Assembly (NCBI RefSeq): GCF_943192915.1
Contig: NZ_CALPCD010000001.1
Location: 1-64,000 of the forward strand
Direction: 5' to 3'
DNA: 64,000 nt
Source of the DNA: Anaerotardibacter muris
GTDB lineage: Bacteria > Actinomycetota > Coriobacteriia > Coriobacteriales > Eggerthellaceae
The position numbers were made by a program, and so were the translations under genes. Shown piece after piece: positions 55,599 through 63,913 of this stretch; position 1 is the stretch's first letter, and each line of letters begins with the position of its first letter. Under the pieces are notes generated by a model. It saw only the letters and a list, made by a program, of their open reading frames with translations. It searched no databases and was not told where the DNA came from.

Positions 55599-56429
55599 AT
55601 GAAGAACACGGTCGCGACCTTCCAGGAGATGAAGGCCAAGGGCGAGAAGATCTCGATGTTGACCTGTTACGACTATTCCACAGCCAAGCTGATGGACGAA
55701 GCGGGCGTTAATTCGCTGTTGATCGGCGATTCGCTGGGCAACGTGGTACTGGGCTACGAGGACACGCTTTCCGTGACCATGGAGGACATGATCCATCACA
55801 CGCGTCCTGTTGCGCGCGGCGCGAAGAATGCGCTCGTGATCGCGGACATGCCGTTCATGTCGTATCAGGCTTCTGTTTACGATGCCGTGATGAATGCTGG
55901 CCGCTTGCTGAAGGAAGGACGCGCTCATGCAGTGAAGCTCGAAGGCGGTGCTGCAGTATGCGAGCAGATTCGCGCTATCGTTGATGCTGGCATTCCCGTG
56001 TGTGCGCACTTGGGGTTGACGCCGCAGTCCATCAACGCGTTCGGTGGCCACAAGGTACAGGGCAAATCGGCTGAGGCAGCGCAGACCATCCTGGAAGATG
56101 CCAAGCGCATCGAAGAGGCTGGTGCGTTCGCTGTGGTGATCGAGTGCATCCCTGCAGACCTAGCACGCAAGATCTCCGAGACCATCTCCATTCCCACGAT
56201 CGGTATCGGTGCTGGTCCTGGCTGCGATGGGCAGGTGCTGGTGTACCAAGACATGCTGGGGCTGTTCTCTGACTTCAAGCCGAAGTTCGTCAAAGGCTTC
56301 GCGAACCTGGGCGAACAGATGACCCAGGCATTCAAGGATTACGATGCCGAAGTGAAGGCTGGCTCCTTCCCCGCCGCTGAACATTGCTTCAAGGATGTGG
56401 GCGAGGAAGTGCTCGACAAGCTCTACTAA
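55599..56429 (+). CDS. panB: 3-methyl-2-oxobutanoate hydroxymethyltransferase
   Basis: 276 residues. Uses methylene-tetrahydrofolate to make ketopantoate. [46 protein letters not shown] and [20 protein letters not shown] are family blocks with the metal and substrate residues. Start at ATG 55599 ([12 protein letters not shown]) after AGGTAGGG; the frame extends upstream through the leader hairpin but has no binding site there. First of panBCD. Confidence 0.96.
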   Translation: MKNTVATFQEMKAKGEKISMLTCYDYSTAKLMDEAGVNSLLIGDSLGNVVLGYEDTLSVTMEDMIHHTRPVARGAKNALVIADMPFMSYQASVYDAVMNAGRLLKEGRAHAVKLEGGAAVCEQIRAIVDAGIPVCAHLGLTPQSINAFGGHKVQGKSAEAAQTILEDAKRIEEAGAFAVVIECIPADLARKISETISIPTIGIGAGPGCDGQVLVYQDMLGLFSDFKPKFVKGFANLGEQMTQAFKDYDAEVKAGSFPAAEHCFKDVGEEVLDKLY

Positions 56430-56435
56430 TTGGCA

Positions 56436-56476
56436 TTCGAATGACGTTCGAAGTGCTATTCGAAATGACGTTCGAA
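56436..56476. repeat. fourfold TTCGAA array between panB and panC
   Basis: TTCGAA palindromes start at 56436, 56447, 56459 and 56471, forming two direct copies of ATTCGAA(A)TGACGTTCGAA. Could be a small operator or RNA fold, or simple local duplication. Confidence 0.45.
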
Positions 56477-56527
56477 ACGTTCTTTCTTACTAAGTTCTTA
56501 CTCAGATTATTTGGAAGGTAGCAAACC

Positions 56528-57376
56528 ATGGAGATCATCACCACTGTTGCCGAAATGAAGGATCGCGTGCGCGCGTGGAAGGAAGAGGGCTTGACCATCG
56601 GTCTGACGCCGACCATGGGTGCGCTCCATGAAGGTCATATGTCCTTGATGGAAGCCGCTCGCAAGGAATGCGACAAGGTCGTAGCGAGCGTGTTCGTGAA
56701 TCCGCTGCAATTCGGCCCTGATGAAGATTACGACAATTATCCGCGCGATCTAGAGCGCGATGCGGCCATCGCTGAGTCGAAGGGCGTTGACGTGGTATTT
56801 CACCCCAGCGTCGAAGAGATGTACCCCGAGAACTACAACACCTACGTGGTGATGGAGACGCTCACCGACACCCTGTGTGGTGCGAGCCGCCCAGGCCATT
56901 TCCGCGGCGTGTGCACCGTGGTGAACAAGCTCTTCAATATCGTGCAGCCCAACAAAGCATTCTTCGGCCAGAAGGACGCTCAGCAGCTGGCCATCATCAT
57001 GCGCATGGTCTCCGATCTGAACATGAACCTTGAAGTGATCGGCTGCCCTATCGTGCGTGAAGATGACGGCCTGGCCAAGAGCAGCCGCAACACCTACCTT
57101 TCCGATGAGGAGCGTACGGCGGCTTTGTGCTTGTCACGCGCCATCTTCAAAGCGCAGGAAATGATCGAGGGTGGCGAACGCGATTCCGCTACCATCGCCA
57201 AGGCGGTCACGAACACTATCGAAGAAGAACCGCTTGCCAAAATCGATTACGTAGAGGTCGTGAACCTTGGTAATATGCAGCCCGTTGAGACATTGCCCGA
57301 AAGTGGCTTGGTTGCCATCGCGGTCTATATTGGCTCGACCCGATTAATCGATAACTATTTGTACAATTTCGAATAG
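56528..57376 (+). CDS. panC: pantothenate synthetase
   Basis: 282 residues; ligates pantoate and beta-alanine with [23 protein letters not shown] contains the HxGH nucleotide motif; [16 protein letters not shown] and [17 protein letters not shown] (KSSRN loop) follow. GGAAGG before ATG 56528. Ninety-eight bases after panB. Confidence 0.97.
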   Translation: MEIITTVAEMKDRVRAWKEEGLTIGLTPTMGALHEGHMSLMEAARKECDKVVASVFVNPLQFGPDEDYDNYPRDLERDAAIAESKGVDVVFHPSVEEMYPENYNTYVVMETLTDTLCGASRPGHFRGVCTVVNKLFNIVQPNKAFFGQKDAQQLAIIMRMVSDLNMNLEVIGCPIVREDDGLAKSSRNTYLSDEERTAALCLSRAIFKAQEMIEGGERDSATIAKAVTNTIEEEPLAKIDYVEVVNLGNMQPVETLPESGLVAIAVYIGSTRLIDNYLYNFE

Positions 57377-57402
57377 GGATCAAACGAAAGGTATCGCAAG
57401 AA

Positions 57403-57801
57403 ATGCTGCTCAATGTTTTGAAAGGCAAGATCCATCGCGCGACGGTGACCCAGGCTGAGCTTGATTATGTGGGCTCGATCACCATCGATTCTGAGCTGAT
57501 GGAAGCCGCTGGCATCATGGAGTATGAGCTGGTCACCATTTCTGACTGCAATAATGGCAATCGTCTGGAAACCTATGTTATCGCGGGCGAACCTGGTAGT
57601 GGCGTGATCTGCTTGAATGGCGCCGCCGCGCACCTTGTTAACGTTGGCGACAAGGTGATCATCATGAACTATTGCCAGATGACCCCTGAAGAATTCAAGG
57701 ACCCCGCGAATGCTCCGCACGTTGTGTTCGTAGACGACAACAACAAGATCAGCCGTCTGACGCGCTACGAGAAGCACGGTCGACTTGAGGATATGAAGTA
57801 G
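57403..57801 (+). CDS. panD: aspartate 1-decarboxylase (pyruvoyl)
   Basis: 132-residue proenzyme. The self-cleavage site YVGSITID puts Gly24-Ser25 in the standard position, and [19 protein letters not shown] is conserved. Makes beta-alanine for PanC, so panBCD gives complete pantothenate synthesis from ketoisovalerate apart from ketopantoate reductase. AAAGG before ATG 57403. Confidence 0.97.
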   Translation: MLLNVLKGKIHRATVTQAELDYVGSITIDSELMEAAGIMEYELVTISDCNNGNRLETYVIAGEPGSGVICLNGAAAHLVNVGDKVIIMNYCQMTPEEFKDPANAPHVVFVDDNNKISRLTRYEKHGRLEDMK

Positions 57802-57824
57802 ACCAAATCACCTACGCTCTTGAT

Positions 57825-57856
57825 AAGGCCGGCACTCGCTGGCCTTTCTTTTTTTT
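57825..57856 (+). terminator. terminator of panBCD
   Basis: AAGGCC/GGCCTT stem with a 10-nt loop followed by TCTTTTTTTT. Confidence 0.85.
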
Positions 57857-57885
57857 GCTGAACAAGAAACGACTAAAATTACCAT

Positions 57886-58052
57886 GTGCGGCCGCAAAGT
57901 GATCGTGCATAACTTACCCGTTTCGCTGTTCGCCTTCGGCTCATGCACTGCACTGCCTCATGCATTCATACACGAAGGAGCCTTTTAGGCTCCTTCTGTC
58001 TTATCAATATGGTGTTCAGAGTAAGTTCTGCGCGCTCACCTTACACCCGCAC
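57886..58052 (+). repeat. dispersed terminal-inverted-repeat element, copy F
   Basis: Ends GTGCGGCCGCAAAG and CCTTACACCCGCAC. Both outermost bases are switched relative to other copies (CTGCGG...CCGCAG), keeping the pairing. The central hairpin is AAGGAGCC/GGCTCCTT, shared with copy H; the interior matches copy H almost base for base. Confidence 0.82.
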
Positions 58053-58214
58053 TATAAAGCTCATAATCGGAAAAACCACCTGGGACACTCTTGCCTCCGC
58101 CCCTGATCATTCGTGCGGTCGCTCGATGTTCTATTTATTTCATATTTCTGCATCGAGAGAATCTGATACCTCGCTGGCGTCTAGTTCTTCTTGTTGTGGA
58201 GACAAACGTAACTA
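58053..58214. other. spacer between repeat copies F and G
   Basis: About 160 bases between two oppositely oriented copies. No gene, promoter pair or further repeat was recognised. Confidence 0.3.
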
Positions 58215-58379
58215 CTGCGGGTGTAAGGTAGGGGCGCAGAATTTACTTCGCAAAGCACGCTAAAAAACAGAACCCAGCCTAGGCTGGGTTCGTGTGAACA
58301 AAACTGGAGAGCGACCGCATGAGCCCGAAGGGCGAACAGGGTAGCGGGTAAATTATGCGCCCTTACCTTGCAGTCGCAG
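58215..58379 (-). repeat. dispersed terminal-inverted-repeat element, copy G
   Basis: Read on the minus strand it starts CTGCGACTGCAAGG 13 bases beyond the pyrophosphatase stop and ends CCTTACACCCGCAG. Its hairpin AACCCAGCCTAGGCTGGGTT is a perfect palindrome followed by CTGTTTTTTA, a good terminator for the pyrophosphatase gene. Forms a head-to-head partner of copy F. Confidence 0.82.
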
Positions 58380-58391
58380 CCTGGATATTCT

Positions 58392-59762
58392 CTAAGACTC
58401 AAGCAGCGGGGCGGCTACCTGCTTCTTGCGAGAAAGGATGCCCGGGACCCAGGTGCTCTTGGAGGAATCGATACCGAAGACGCGATCGACCTGGCCATGG
58501 AGACCTTCGACGATGAACATACTACCCTCTTCGAAGATGTCGGTGACCAGCAGCAGCACGTAGGCATAATCGTGCTTTTCGCGCAGCTCTTTCAGGAATG
58601 CACGGATCTCTTCTTCGCGCTGCATGACCACGTCGAGCGTGACGGTCTCGTGCTGAGCGATGAGGATCGTGTCGTCTCCGACGACGAATTCCTTGGAGTC
58701 TGCCGTGACCAGCTTCTCGATGGGCAGATCAGCGTCTCCTCCGCGATACGAGAGCACCTTCATGCCGAAATCTTTCACTGGCTCGCCTACGATAGCTGCG
58801 AGCATCTCGGCGACTTCTTCATCGATAGGCGTTGCCGTGGGCGACTTCAGGATGACCGTATCGGTCATGATGGCGGAAAGCAGAACCGCCGCAATACCCT
58901 TAGGGATCTCAACGTCATGTTCCATGAACTGGAGCGCAACGATGGTGGCCGAGGAACCCACGGGGAGGTTCAAGAAGTGAATAGGGTTCGAGGTGGACAC
59001 ATCGCCAATGCGGTGATGGTCGATGATCTCGACCACTTCTGCTTCGTCGATACCATTAGCAGCCTGGCTGCGCTCATTATGGTCGACCAAGATCACCTTG
59101 CGCTTGGGATGCTTAGCCACATCAGTACGCGTAACGATACCAATGCAATGACCATCTTCATCGAGCACTACGCCTTCGCGCAATTCGCTCATGAGGATAG
59201 GCTCAGCAGCGTCCTTGAGCAGATCACCCTTGTTCAAGAAGACCACTTCATCTTCGAGCAGCTCTGAAACGGACTGAGAAAGTGAGCTTGCCAGGTCGTT
59301 CGCAGCATTCTCAAGATCTTGCGCGCTGTCGCTTTCGCAATGATCCATGGCCGAGATATAACGATTCGCAATGGTGCGCAGCGAGACAAGACCAGCGTAC
59401 TTATCGTCCTTGTCCTTCACCACCACGGCACGCTTATTATGCTTGCGCAGCAGACGGCCCGCATCGACCAATGTCGAGTCTTCAGAGAGCCAGATGGGGT
59501 CAGGCGTCATGACATCCTGGATGCGAGCATGCACATGATTGATGGCTTCAGGAGCTTCGACCGAATACTCGTTGAGGATCGCCTCGCTTTCCTGGGGCAA
59601 CGGACCCAAGCGAGCGGGGATATAGGTGAATTTCTCAGCACTCGGATCGTTCTCGAGCGTCTGTTTCATGAGCTCATTCTTCAAATATGCATAGCCGACG
59701 GCAGCTGCGATGGAGTCGTTGTCAGGGTTCTTGTGACCCACGATAAGTACGGGAGTTGGCAT
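58392..59762 (-). CDS. ppaC: manganese-dependent (family II) inorganic pyrophosphatase with CBS domains
   Basis: 456 residues. The DHH domain is split: HKNPDNDSIAAAV at the N-terminus and IIDHHRIGDV with LVDHNERSQ further on. In between (about 75-235) are two CBS motifs (RIQDVMTPDPIWLSEDSTLV, VVLDEDGHCIGIVTRTDV). No DRTGG domain is seen, and the length fits CBS-only enzymes that adenine nucleotides regulate. C-terminal DHHA2 domain ends SRKKQVAAPLL. Hydrolyses PPi in the cytoplasm. AAGGAG before ATG 59762. Confidence 0.93.
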   Translation of the reverse strand: MPTPVLIVGHKNPDNDSIAAAVGYAYLKNELMKQTLENDPSAEKFTYIPARLGPLPQESEAILNEYSVEAPEAINHVHARIQDVMTPDPIWLSEDSTLVDAGRLLRKHNKRAVVVKDKDDKYAGLVSLRTIANRYISAMDHCESDSAQDLENAANDLASSLSQSVSELLEDEVVFLNKGDLLKDAAEPILMSELREGVVLDEDGHCIGIVTRTDVAKHPKRKVILVDHNERSQAANGIDEAEVVEIIDHHRIGDVSTSNPIHFLNLPVGSSATIVALQFMEHDVEIPKGIAAVLLSAIMTDTVILKSPTATPIDEEVAEMLAAIVGEPVKDFGMKVLSYRGGDADLPIEKLVTADSKEFVVGDDTILIAQHETVTLDVVMQREEEIRAFLKELREKHDYAYVLLLVTDIFEEGSMFIVEGLHGQVDRVFGIDSSKSTWVPGILSRKKQVAAPLLES

Positions 59763-59879
59763 ATCGCTCCTTCGTTCTTGACTAGATACAACGCGCCAAA
59801 ATCATGCGCCAGATTATTGTACCGCGTAACCCTTCAAGCCATGCAGAAAAATGAGCACATCTTACCGTGAAACGTCTAG

Positions 59880-60054
59880 GATGCTGCGGCTGCAAGGTAA
59901 TCGTGCATAACTTACCCGTTTCGCTGTTCGCCTTTGGCTCATGCGCTGCACTGCCTCATGCATTCATGCACGAAGGAGCCTTTTAGGCTCCTTCTGTCTT
60001 ATCAAATTAGTGTTCAGAGTAAGTTCTGCGCGCTCACCTTACACCCGCAGCATC
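59880..60054 (+). repeat. dispersed terminal-inverted-repeat element, copy H
   Basis: Arms 59880-59897 and 60037-60054 match in 16 of 18 positions, including flanking GATG. Central hairpin AAGGAGCCTTTTAGGCTCCT. It lies 23 bases from the pcrA stop, oriented opposite to pcrA. Confidence 0.82.
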
Positions 60055-60077
60055 ATCCATGATCGTCAAAGAACGCC

Positions 60078-62399
60078 TTACGAGATCTTCACGATGGGAG
60101 CGTAATCCTTGAGGAGCTTCTTGGTCTGACCGTTGCGCTTGAACTTCACGTGGAGCGTGTCGCCATCCACCTTCACCACGGTACCGCGACCAAAGACCTT
60201 GTGATCGACCACATCGTTCTTAGCGAAGGACATGGCAGCTGCAGGCTTCTTGCCCACGTTCTTCTGATTGCGCGGACGCGATTGCGAGCTGCTGGACGTG
60301 CCGAATACGCGCCCCTCCCCCGCTTCAGTACCTGAACCAGCAATGCCACGACGGCTGCCGCGCTTTTCCCAACCCGACCCTGAGAAGCCAGATGAACCAA
60401 GTCCGATAGCTTTGCGCAGTTCATTGGGGATCTCGCCCACGAAGCGCGAAGTGGGATTCGCATTGGATTGACCGAAGATCTGACGCGTGAGCGCACTGGT
60501 AAGATACAGACGCTTGCGCGCACGCGTAATGGCTACATAAGCCAGGCGGCGTTCCTCTTCGAGCCCTTGCGGGTCGAATGCAGAATTGCTATGCGGGAAG
60601 AGCGTCTCTTCCATGCCAGCCACGAAGACGCAATCGAATTCAAGGCCCTTGGCAGAATGGATGGTCATGAGCGTGACCGCTGCACCGTCGTCGGTCATGG
60701 TGTCCATGTCAGTACGCAGCGTTACCCATTCGGTAAAATCGGGCAGCGAATTTGCTTGGAACACCTTCACGGGTGGAGTGGTCTGGTCGGAAGGATCTTC
60801 GCCAGGCTGAGGCGCTTCGAAGAGCGCGTCCGCATCTTCATGGGTTTGCGTATACTCATCGACAACGCCGAAGAATTCCTGGATGTTCTCGATGCGGCTT
60901 TGCGAATCTTCACCAGGATTGTTGCGATACGCCTCGATAAGACCAGCCTTATCGACGATCATCTCCACCACTTTACGCAGGTCGCCCGAATATTGCTGGG
61001 CTTCATGGATGATGCCAACGAATTCCGCGATAGCCTTTCGCGTGTTCGGGCGGATGGTCTCATCGATCATGCACAGTTCTGCCGCCTGCAGGAAGGTGCA
61101 GCCGTTCACTTCTGATACCTGACGAATGAAATCGACGGTGGTGTTGCCGATGCCACGCTTGGGCACGTTGATGATGCGCTGTGCAGCAACATCGTTTGCA
61201 GGATTCACCACCAGATTCAAATACGCCATCACGTCGCGGATCTCGGCGCGATCGAAGAAGCGTGTACCTCCGACCAGGCGGTAAGGCACACCAGCGCGCA
61301 GGAGCATATCTTCGAGCATGCGGCTTTGCGCATTCGTGCGATAGAAGACCGCCATCTGGTTGTAGGAGGTGCCATTGCCGTGCTGATGTTCGATCTCAGC
61401 TGCGATCCAGCGACCTTCATCGCGTTCGTCACTGGCGGTGAACACCATGATCAGCTCGCCTTCCCCCTGGGAAGTGAACAAGGTCTTGCGCTTGCGCGTA
61501 AGGTTGTTCTCGATCACGGCATTAGCTGCAGCAAGGATGTTGCCCGTGGAGCGATAGTTCTCTTCGAGCTTCACCACGTGAGCTTCAGGGTAGTCCTTCT
61601 CGAAATCGAGGATGTTGGTAAGGTCGGCACCGCGCCAAGAATAAATGGACTGGTCGTCGTCGCCCACCACCATGATGTTGCGGCTCTTCGCCGCGAGCAG
61701 CTGCGTGAGCACATATTGAGCATGGTTCGTATCCTGATACTCGTCTACCAGCAGGTAGCGGAAGCGATCCTGATAGGCATTCAGCACTTCGGGATAGTTC
61801 TTCAACAGCAACCATGTATAGAGCAGCAGATCATCGAAGTCGAAAGCGTTGAGCGCGCGAAGGCGTTCTTGCAGGCGCTTGTATACTTTAGCGACCACCT
61901 TTGCCACGGGGTCCTGGTAGCGTTCCTCGAACACTTCGGGCACCACCAATTCATTCTTCGCCTTGGAGATGCGGTTGCGGATCATGTTCTCTTGAAAGCG
62001 CTTGGGGTCGATGTTGAGCTCAGCCATGATCTGCTTGACCAAGCTCTTCGAATCGCGATCATCGTAGATGGTGAAGCCCTTAGCGAATCCGATACGCTCG
62101 CAGTCGGCGCGGAGGATGCGTACGCACATGCTGTGGAACGTGGATACCCACATGCCACGCACGTAACCGCCGATGAGGGTGCCGAGACGTTCGCGCATCT
62201 CAGCCGCAGCCTTGTTCGTGAAGGTGATGGCCATGATCTGCCACGGAGCAACGCCTAGGTCTTCCACCAAATGAGCGATACGATGCGTGAGCACGCGCGT
62301 CTTGCCACTGCCGGCACCCGCCAACACCAAAAGCGGACCTTCGGTGCATTCGACCGCCTCGCGCTGGGCAGGATTCAAAGTATCAAGATCGATGGGCAT
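60078..62399 (-). CDS. pcrA: ATP-dependent DNA helicase, UvrD/PcrA type
   Basis: 773 residues, superfamily 1A. Walker A AGAGSGKTRVLTHRI, Walker B LLVDEYQDTNHAQ, motif III GDDDQSIYSWRGAD, motif V TIHSAKGLEFDCVFVAGMEE and motif VI YVAITRARKRLYLTSA. The C-terminal KNDVVDHKVFGRGTVVKVDG is the RNA-polymerase-binding Tudor-like domain of PcrA. Acts in repair and conflict resolution. Start at ATG 62399 after AAGGA, 8 bases beyond the DAHP synthase stop; a TTG start at 62426 would overlap it. Confidence 0.95.
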   Translation of the reverse strand: MPIDLDTLNPAQREAVECTEGPLLVLAGAGSGKTRVLTHRIAHLVEDLGVAPWQIMAITFTNKAAAEMRERLGTLIGGYVRGMWVSTFHSMCVRILRADCERIGFAKGFTIYDDRDSKSLVKQIMAELNIDPKRFQENMIRNRISKAKNELVVPEVFEERYQDPVAKVVAKVYKRLQERLRALNAFDFDDLLLYTWLLLKNYPEVLNAYQDRFRYLLVDEYQDTNHAQYVLTQLLAAKSRNIMVVGDDDQSIYSWRGADLTNILDFEKDYPEAHVVKLEENYRSTGNILAAANAVIENNLTRKRKTLFTSQGEGELIMVFTASDERDEGRWIAAEIEHQHGNGTSYNQMAVFYRTNAQSRMLEDMLLRAGVPYRLVGGTRFFDRAEIRDVMAYLNLVVNPANDVAAQRIINVPKRGIGNTTVDFIRQVSEVNGCTFLQAAELCMIDETIRPNTRKAIAEFVGIIHEAQQYSGDLRKVVEMIVDKAGLIEAYRNNPGEDSQSRIENIQEFFGVVDEYTQTHEDADALFEAPQPGEDPSDQTTPPVKVFQANSLPDFTEWVTLRTDMDTMTDDGAAVTLMTIHSAKGLEFDCVFVAGMEETLFPHSNSAFDPQGLEEERRLAYVAITRARKRLYLTSALTRQIFGQSNANPTSRFVGEIPNELRKAIGLGSSGFSGSGWEKRGSRRGIAGSGTEAGEGRVFGTSSSSQSRPRNQKNVGKKPAAAMSFAKNDVVDHKVFGRGTVVKVDGDTLHVKFKRNGQTKKLLKDYAPIVKIS

Positions 62400-62406
62400 A
62401 GGATCC

Positions 62407-63204
62407 TTAAACGATCTTCTTGCCAAAGACCGCAGCGATCTCGCGAAGCTGTTCGACCAGTTCAGCGAACTGGGCAGGGGTAAGCTGCTGCGGACCGTCG
62501 GAGAGTGCTTCGGAAGGATTCGGGTGAACCTCGATCATGATGGAGTCGGCACCTGCCGCGATGGCTGCGTATGAAAGCGAAGGTACGAGGTCGCGTACGC
62601 CTGCCGGGTGCGAAACGTCGATGCAGATCGGGAACAGCGACTGCTTATGGATAACGGGGACCGCAGAGATATCGAGCGTGAAGCGTGTGGTGGTCTCGAA
62701 GGTGCGCAGACCGCGTTCGCACAGCACCACGTTGTCGTTGCCATTCATGGTGATGTATTCAGTAGCGGAAAGCCATTCAGAGATGGTACCCGCAAGGCCA
62801 CGCTTCAGCAGTACCAGCTTGTGAGAATCGGCCGTAACTTCGCCGATCTTCTTCAAAAGCGAGAAGTTCTGCATGTTGCGCGCGCCTACCTGGAGACCAT
62901 CGACATACTTATGCACAAGTTCGACATGCGCAGAGTCCATAGCTTCAGTAAGGGTCTTCAGGCCATACTTTTCGCTCGCAGCCTTCATGATCTTGAGGCC
63001 TTCTTCGCCAAGACCCTGGAACGAATGCGGATTGGTGCGCGGCTTGAAAGCGCCACCGCGGATCCAGCTGAGCCCCAGATCAGAGATGCATTCAGCAACC
63101 TCGAAGAACTGCTCTTCAGATTCGACCGAACACGGGCCAGCGTAAAGGGTTATCTCGTCAGTTTTAGTGCCGTAATCTGGCAGACTGGTCAATGGTTTAA
63201 TCAC
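62407..63204 (-). CDS. aroF: 3-deoxy-7-phosphoheptulonate synthase (short, KDO8PS-like type)
   Basis: 265 residues; first step of the shikimate pathway from PEP and erythrose 4-phosphate. LYAGPCSVESEEQFF, WIRGGAFKPRTNPHSFQGLG, QVGARNMQNF, VLLKRGL, HKQSLFPICIDVSHPAGVRD and IMIEVHPNPSEALSDGPQQL mark the barrel and metal site. Overlaps the chorismate mutase gene by 8 bases. Confidence 0.96.
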   Translation of the reverse strand: MIKPLTSLPDYGTKTDEITLYAGPCSVESEEQFFEVAECISDLGLSWIRGGAFKPRTNPHSFQGLGEEGLKIMKAASEKYGLKTLTEAMDSAHVELVHKYVDGLQVGARNMQNFSLLKKIGEVTADSHKLVLLKRGLAGTISEWLSATEYITMNGNDNVVLCERGLRTFETTTRFTLDISAVPVIHKQSLFPICIDVSHPAGVRDLVPSLSYAAIAAGADSIMIEVHPNPSEALSDGPQQLTPAQFAELVEQLREIAAVFGKKIV

Positions 63205-63478
63205 GAGCGGGAACCTCTTTCATTACCTTCAGGATGCTGACATAGATCTCTTTGAGGTTCTCGTTATAGAGCGGACCCTCGTTGTATGAGCAGACTTTCG
63301 CGAAGATCTCCTCTTCGCGCTTCGGATCGAACAGGCCCATGTTCGCGCCTGGTTTGAGCGCGCGAATGGCAAGGGATTGCTCGGCACGCTCGTTCAAGAG
63401 CTTGACGAGCTGCTTGTCGATGGCATCGATCTTTTCGCGATGTTCGTCGATCTGTGCACGTTCTTCGTTCTGAGACAT
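63197..63478 (-). CDS. aroQ: chorismate mutase (AroQ type)
   Basis: 93-residue all-helical protein; REKIDAIDKQLVKLLNERAE, then LFDPKREEEIFAKV, match the AroQ fold with its catalytic Arg and Lys. Converts chorismate to prephenate for Phe/Tyr. As it is translated just ahead of DAHP synthase, a regulatory complex of the two is plausible, as in fused CM-DAHPS enzymes. Gene symbol names the enzyme class (also called pheA-N domain). Confidence 0.88.
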   Translation of the reverse strand: MSQNEERAQIDEHREKIDAIDKQLVKLLNERAEQSLAIRALKPGANMGLFDPKREEEIFAKVCSYNEGPLYNENLKEIYVSILKVMKEVPARD

Positions 63479-63640
63479 CGTTTATCCTTCCTGTGCGGAA
63501 CGCTGGCAGTCGCGCCTTGGATGCGGCGGTGCTTTGCACGACGCAAGGCATGACAACCAGTTCATAACTTGATTGCCTAATGATAGCAAACGCACGTGCT
63601 TTTTACTGGAGAGAACGCGGGCGAAACCGCTTCACGGGCG

Positions 63641-63883
63641 CTATTTTTTCGAGGCGGAATTCGTGGGGTTGTTGAGCGCGGCAATGGCGAGCAGCGCGAT
63701 GGATATCATGATGCCAAGCTGAGTGAAGAAGGGGTCGGCCTTACCGATGACGAATGCGGCGAAATCGATGAGGATTATGATGAGCGCAGCAAAGCTGCAC
63801 CAATGCGCGATGCGCGCGTTCGTGCGGCGGCGCACTTGGCTCTTCTTCTCTTCAGAAAGCTTGTTCGAATCGTTCGTGTTCAT
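63641..63883 (-). CDS. small two-helix membrane protein, hypothetical
   Basis: 80 residues from ATG 63883: a charged N-terminal 30 residues (NKLSEEKKSQVRRRTNARIA) and two membrane helices (about 34-52 and 56-73) joined by GKADPF. No homologue recognised. Start chosen because TATAAT (63890-63895) lies only 6 bases upstream, so the mRNA would begin at the AUG (leaderless); an in-frame ATG ten codons earlier lies upstream of that box. Confidence 0.6.
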   Translation of the reverse strand: MNTNDSNKLSEEKKSQVRRRTNARIAHWCSFAALIIILIDFAAFVIGKADPFFTQLGIMISIALLAIAALNNPTNSASKK

Positions 63884-63889
63884 AGTTGT

Positions 63890-63895
63890 ATTATA
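63890..63895 (-). promoter_or_regulatory. -10 box of a leaderless small membrane-protein gene
   Basis: Minus-strand TATAAT with CTGAAG or TGAAGA at 17-18 nt as a weak -35. Confidence 0.5.
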
Positions 63896-63913
63896 CCCAG
63901 AATGCTCAGACAT

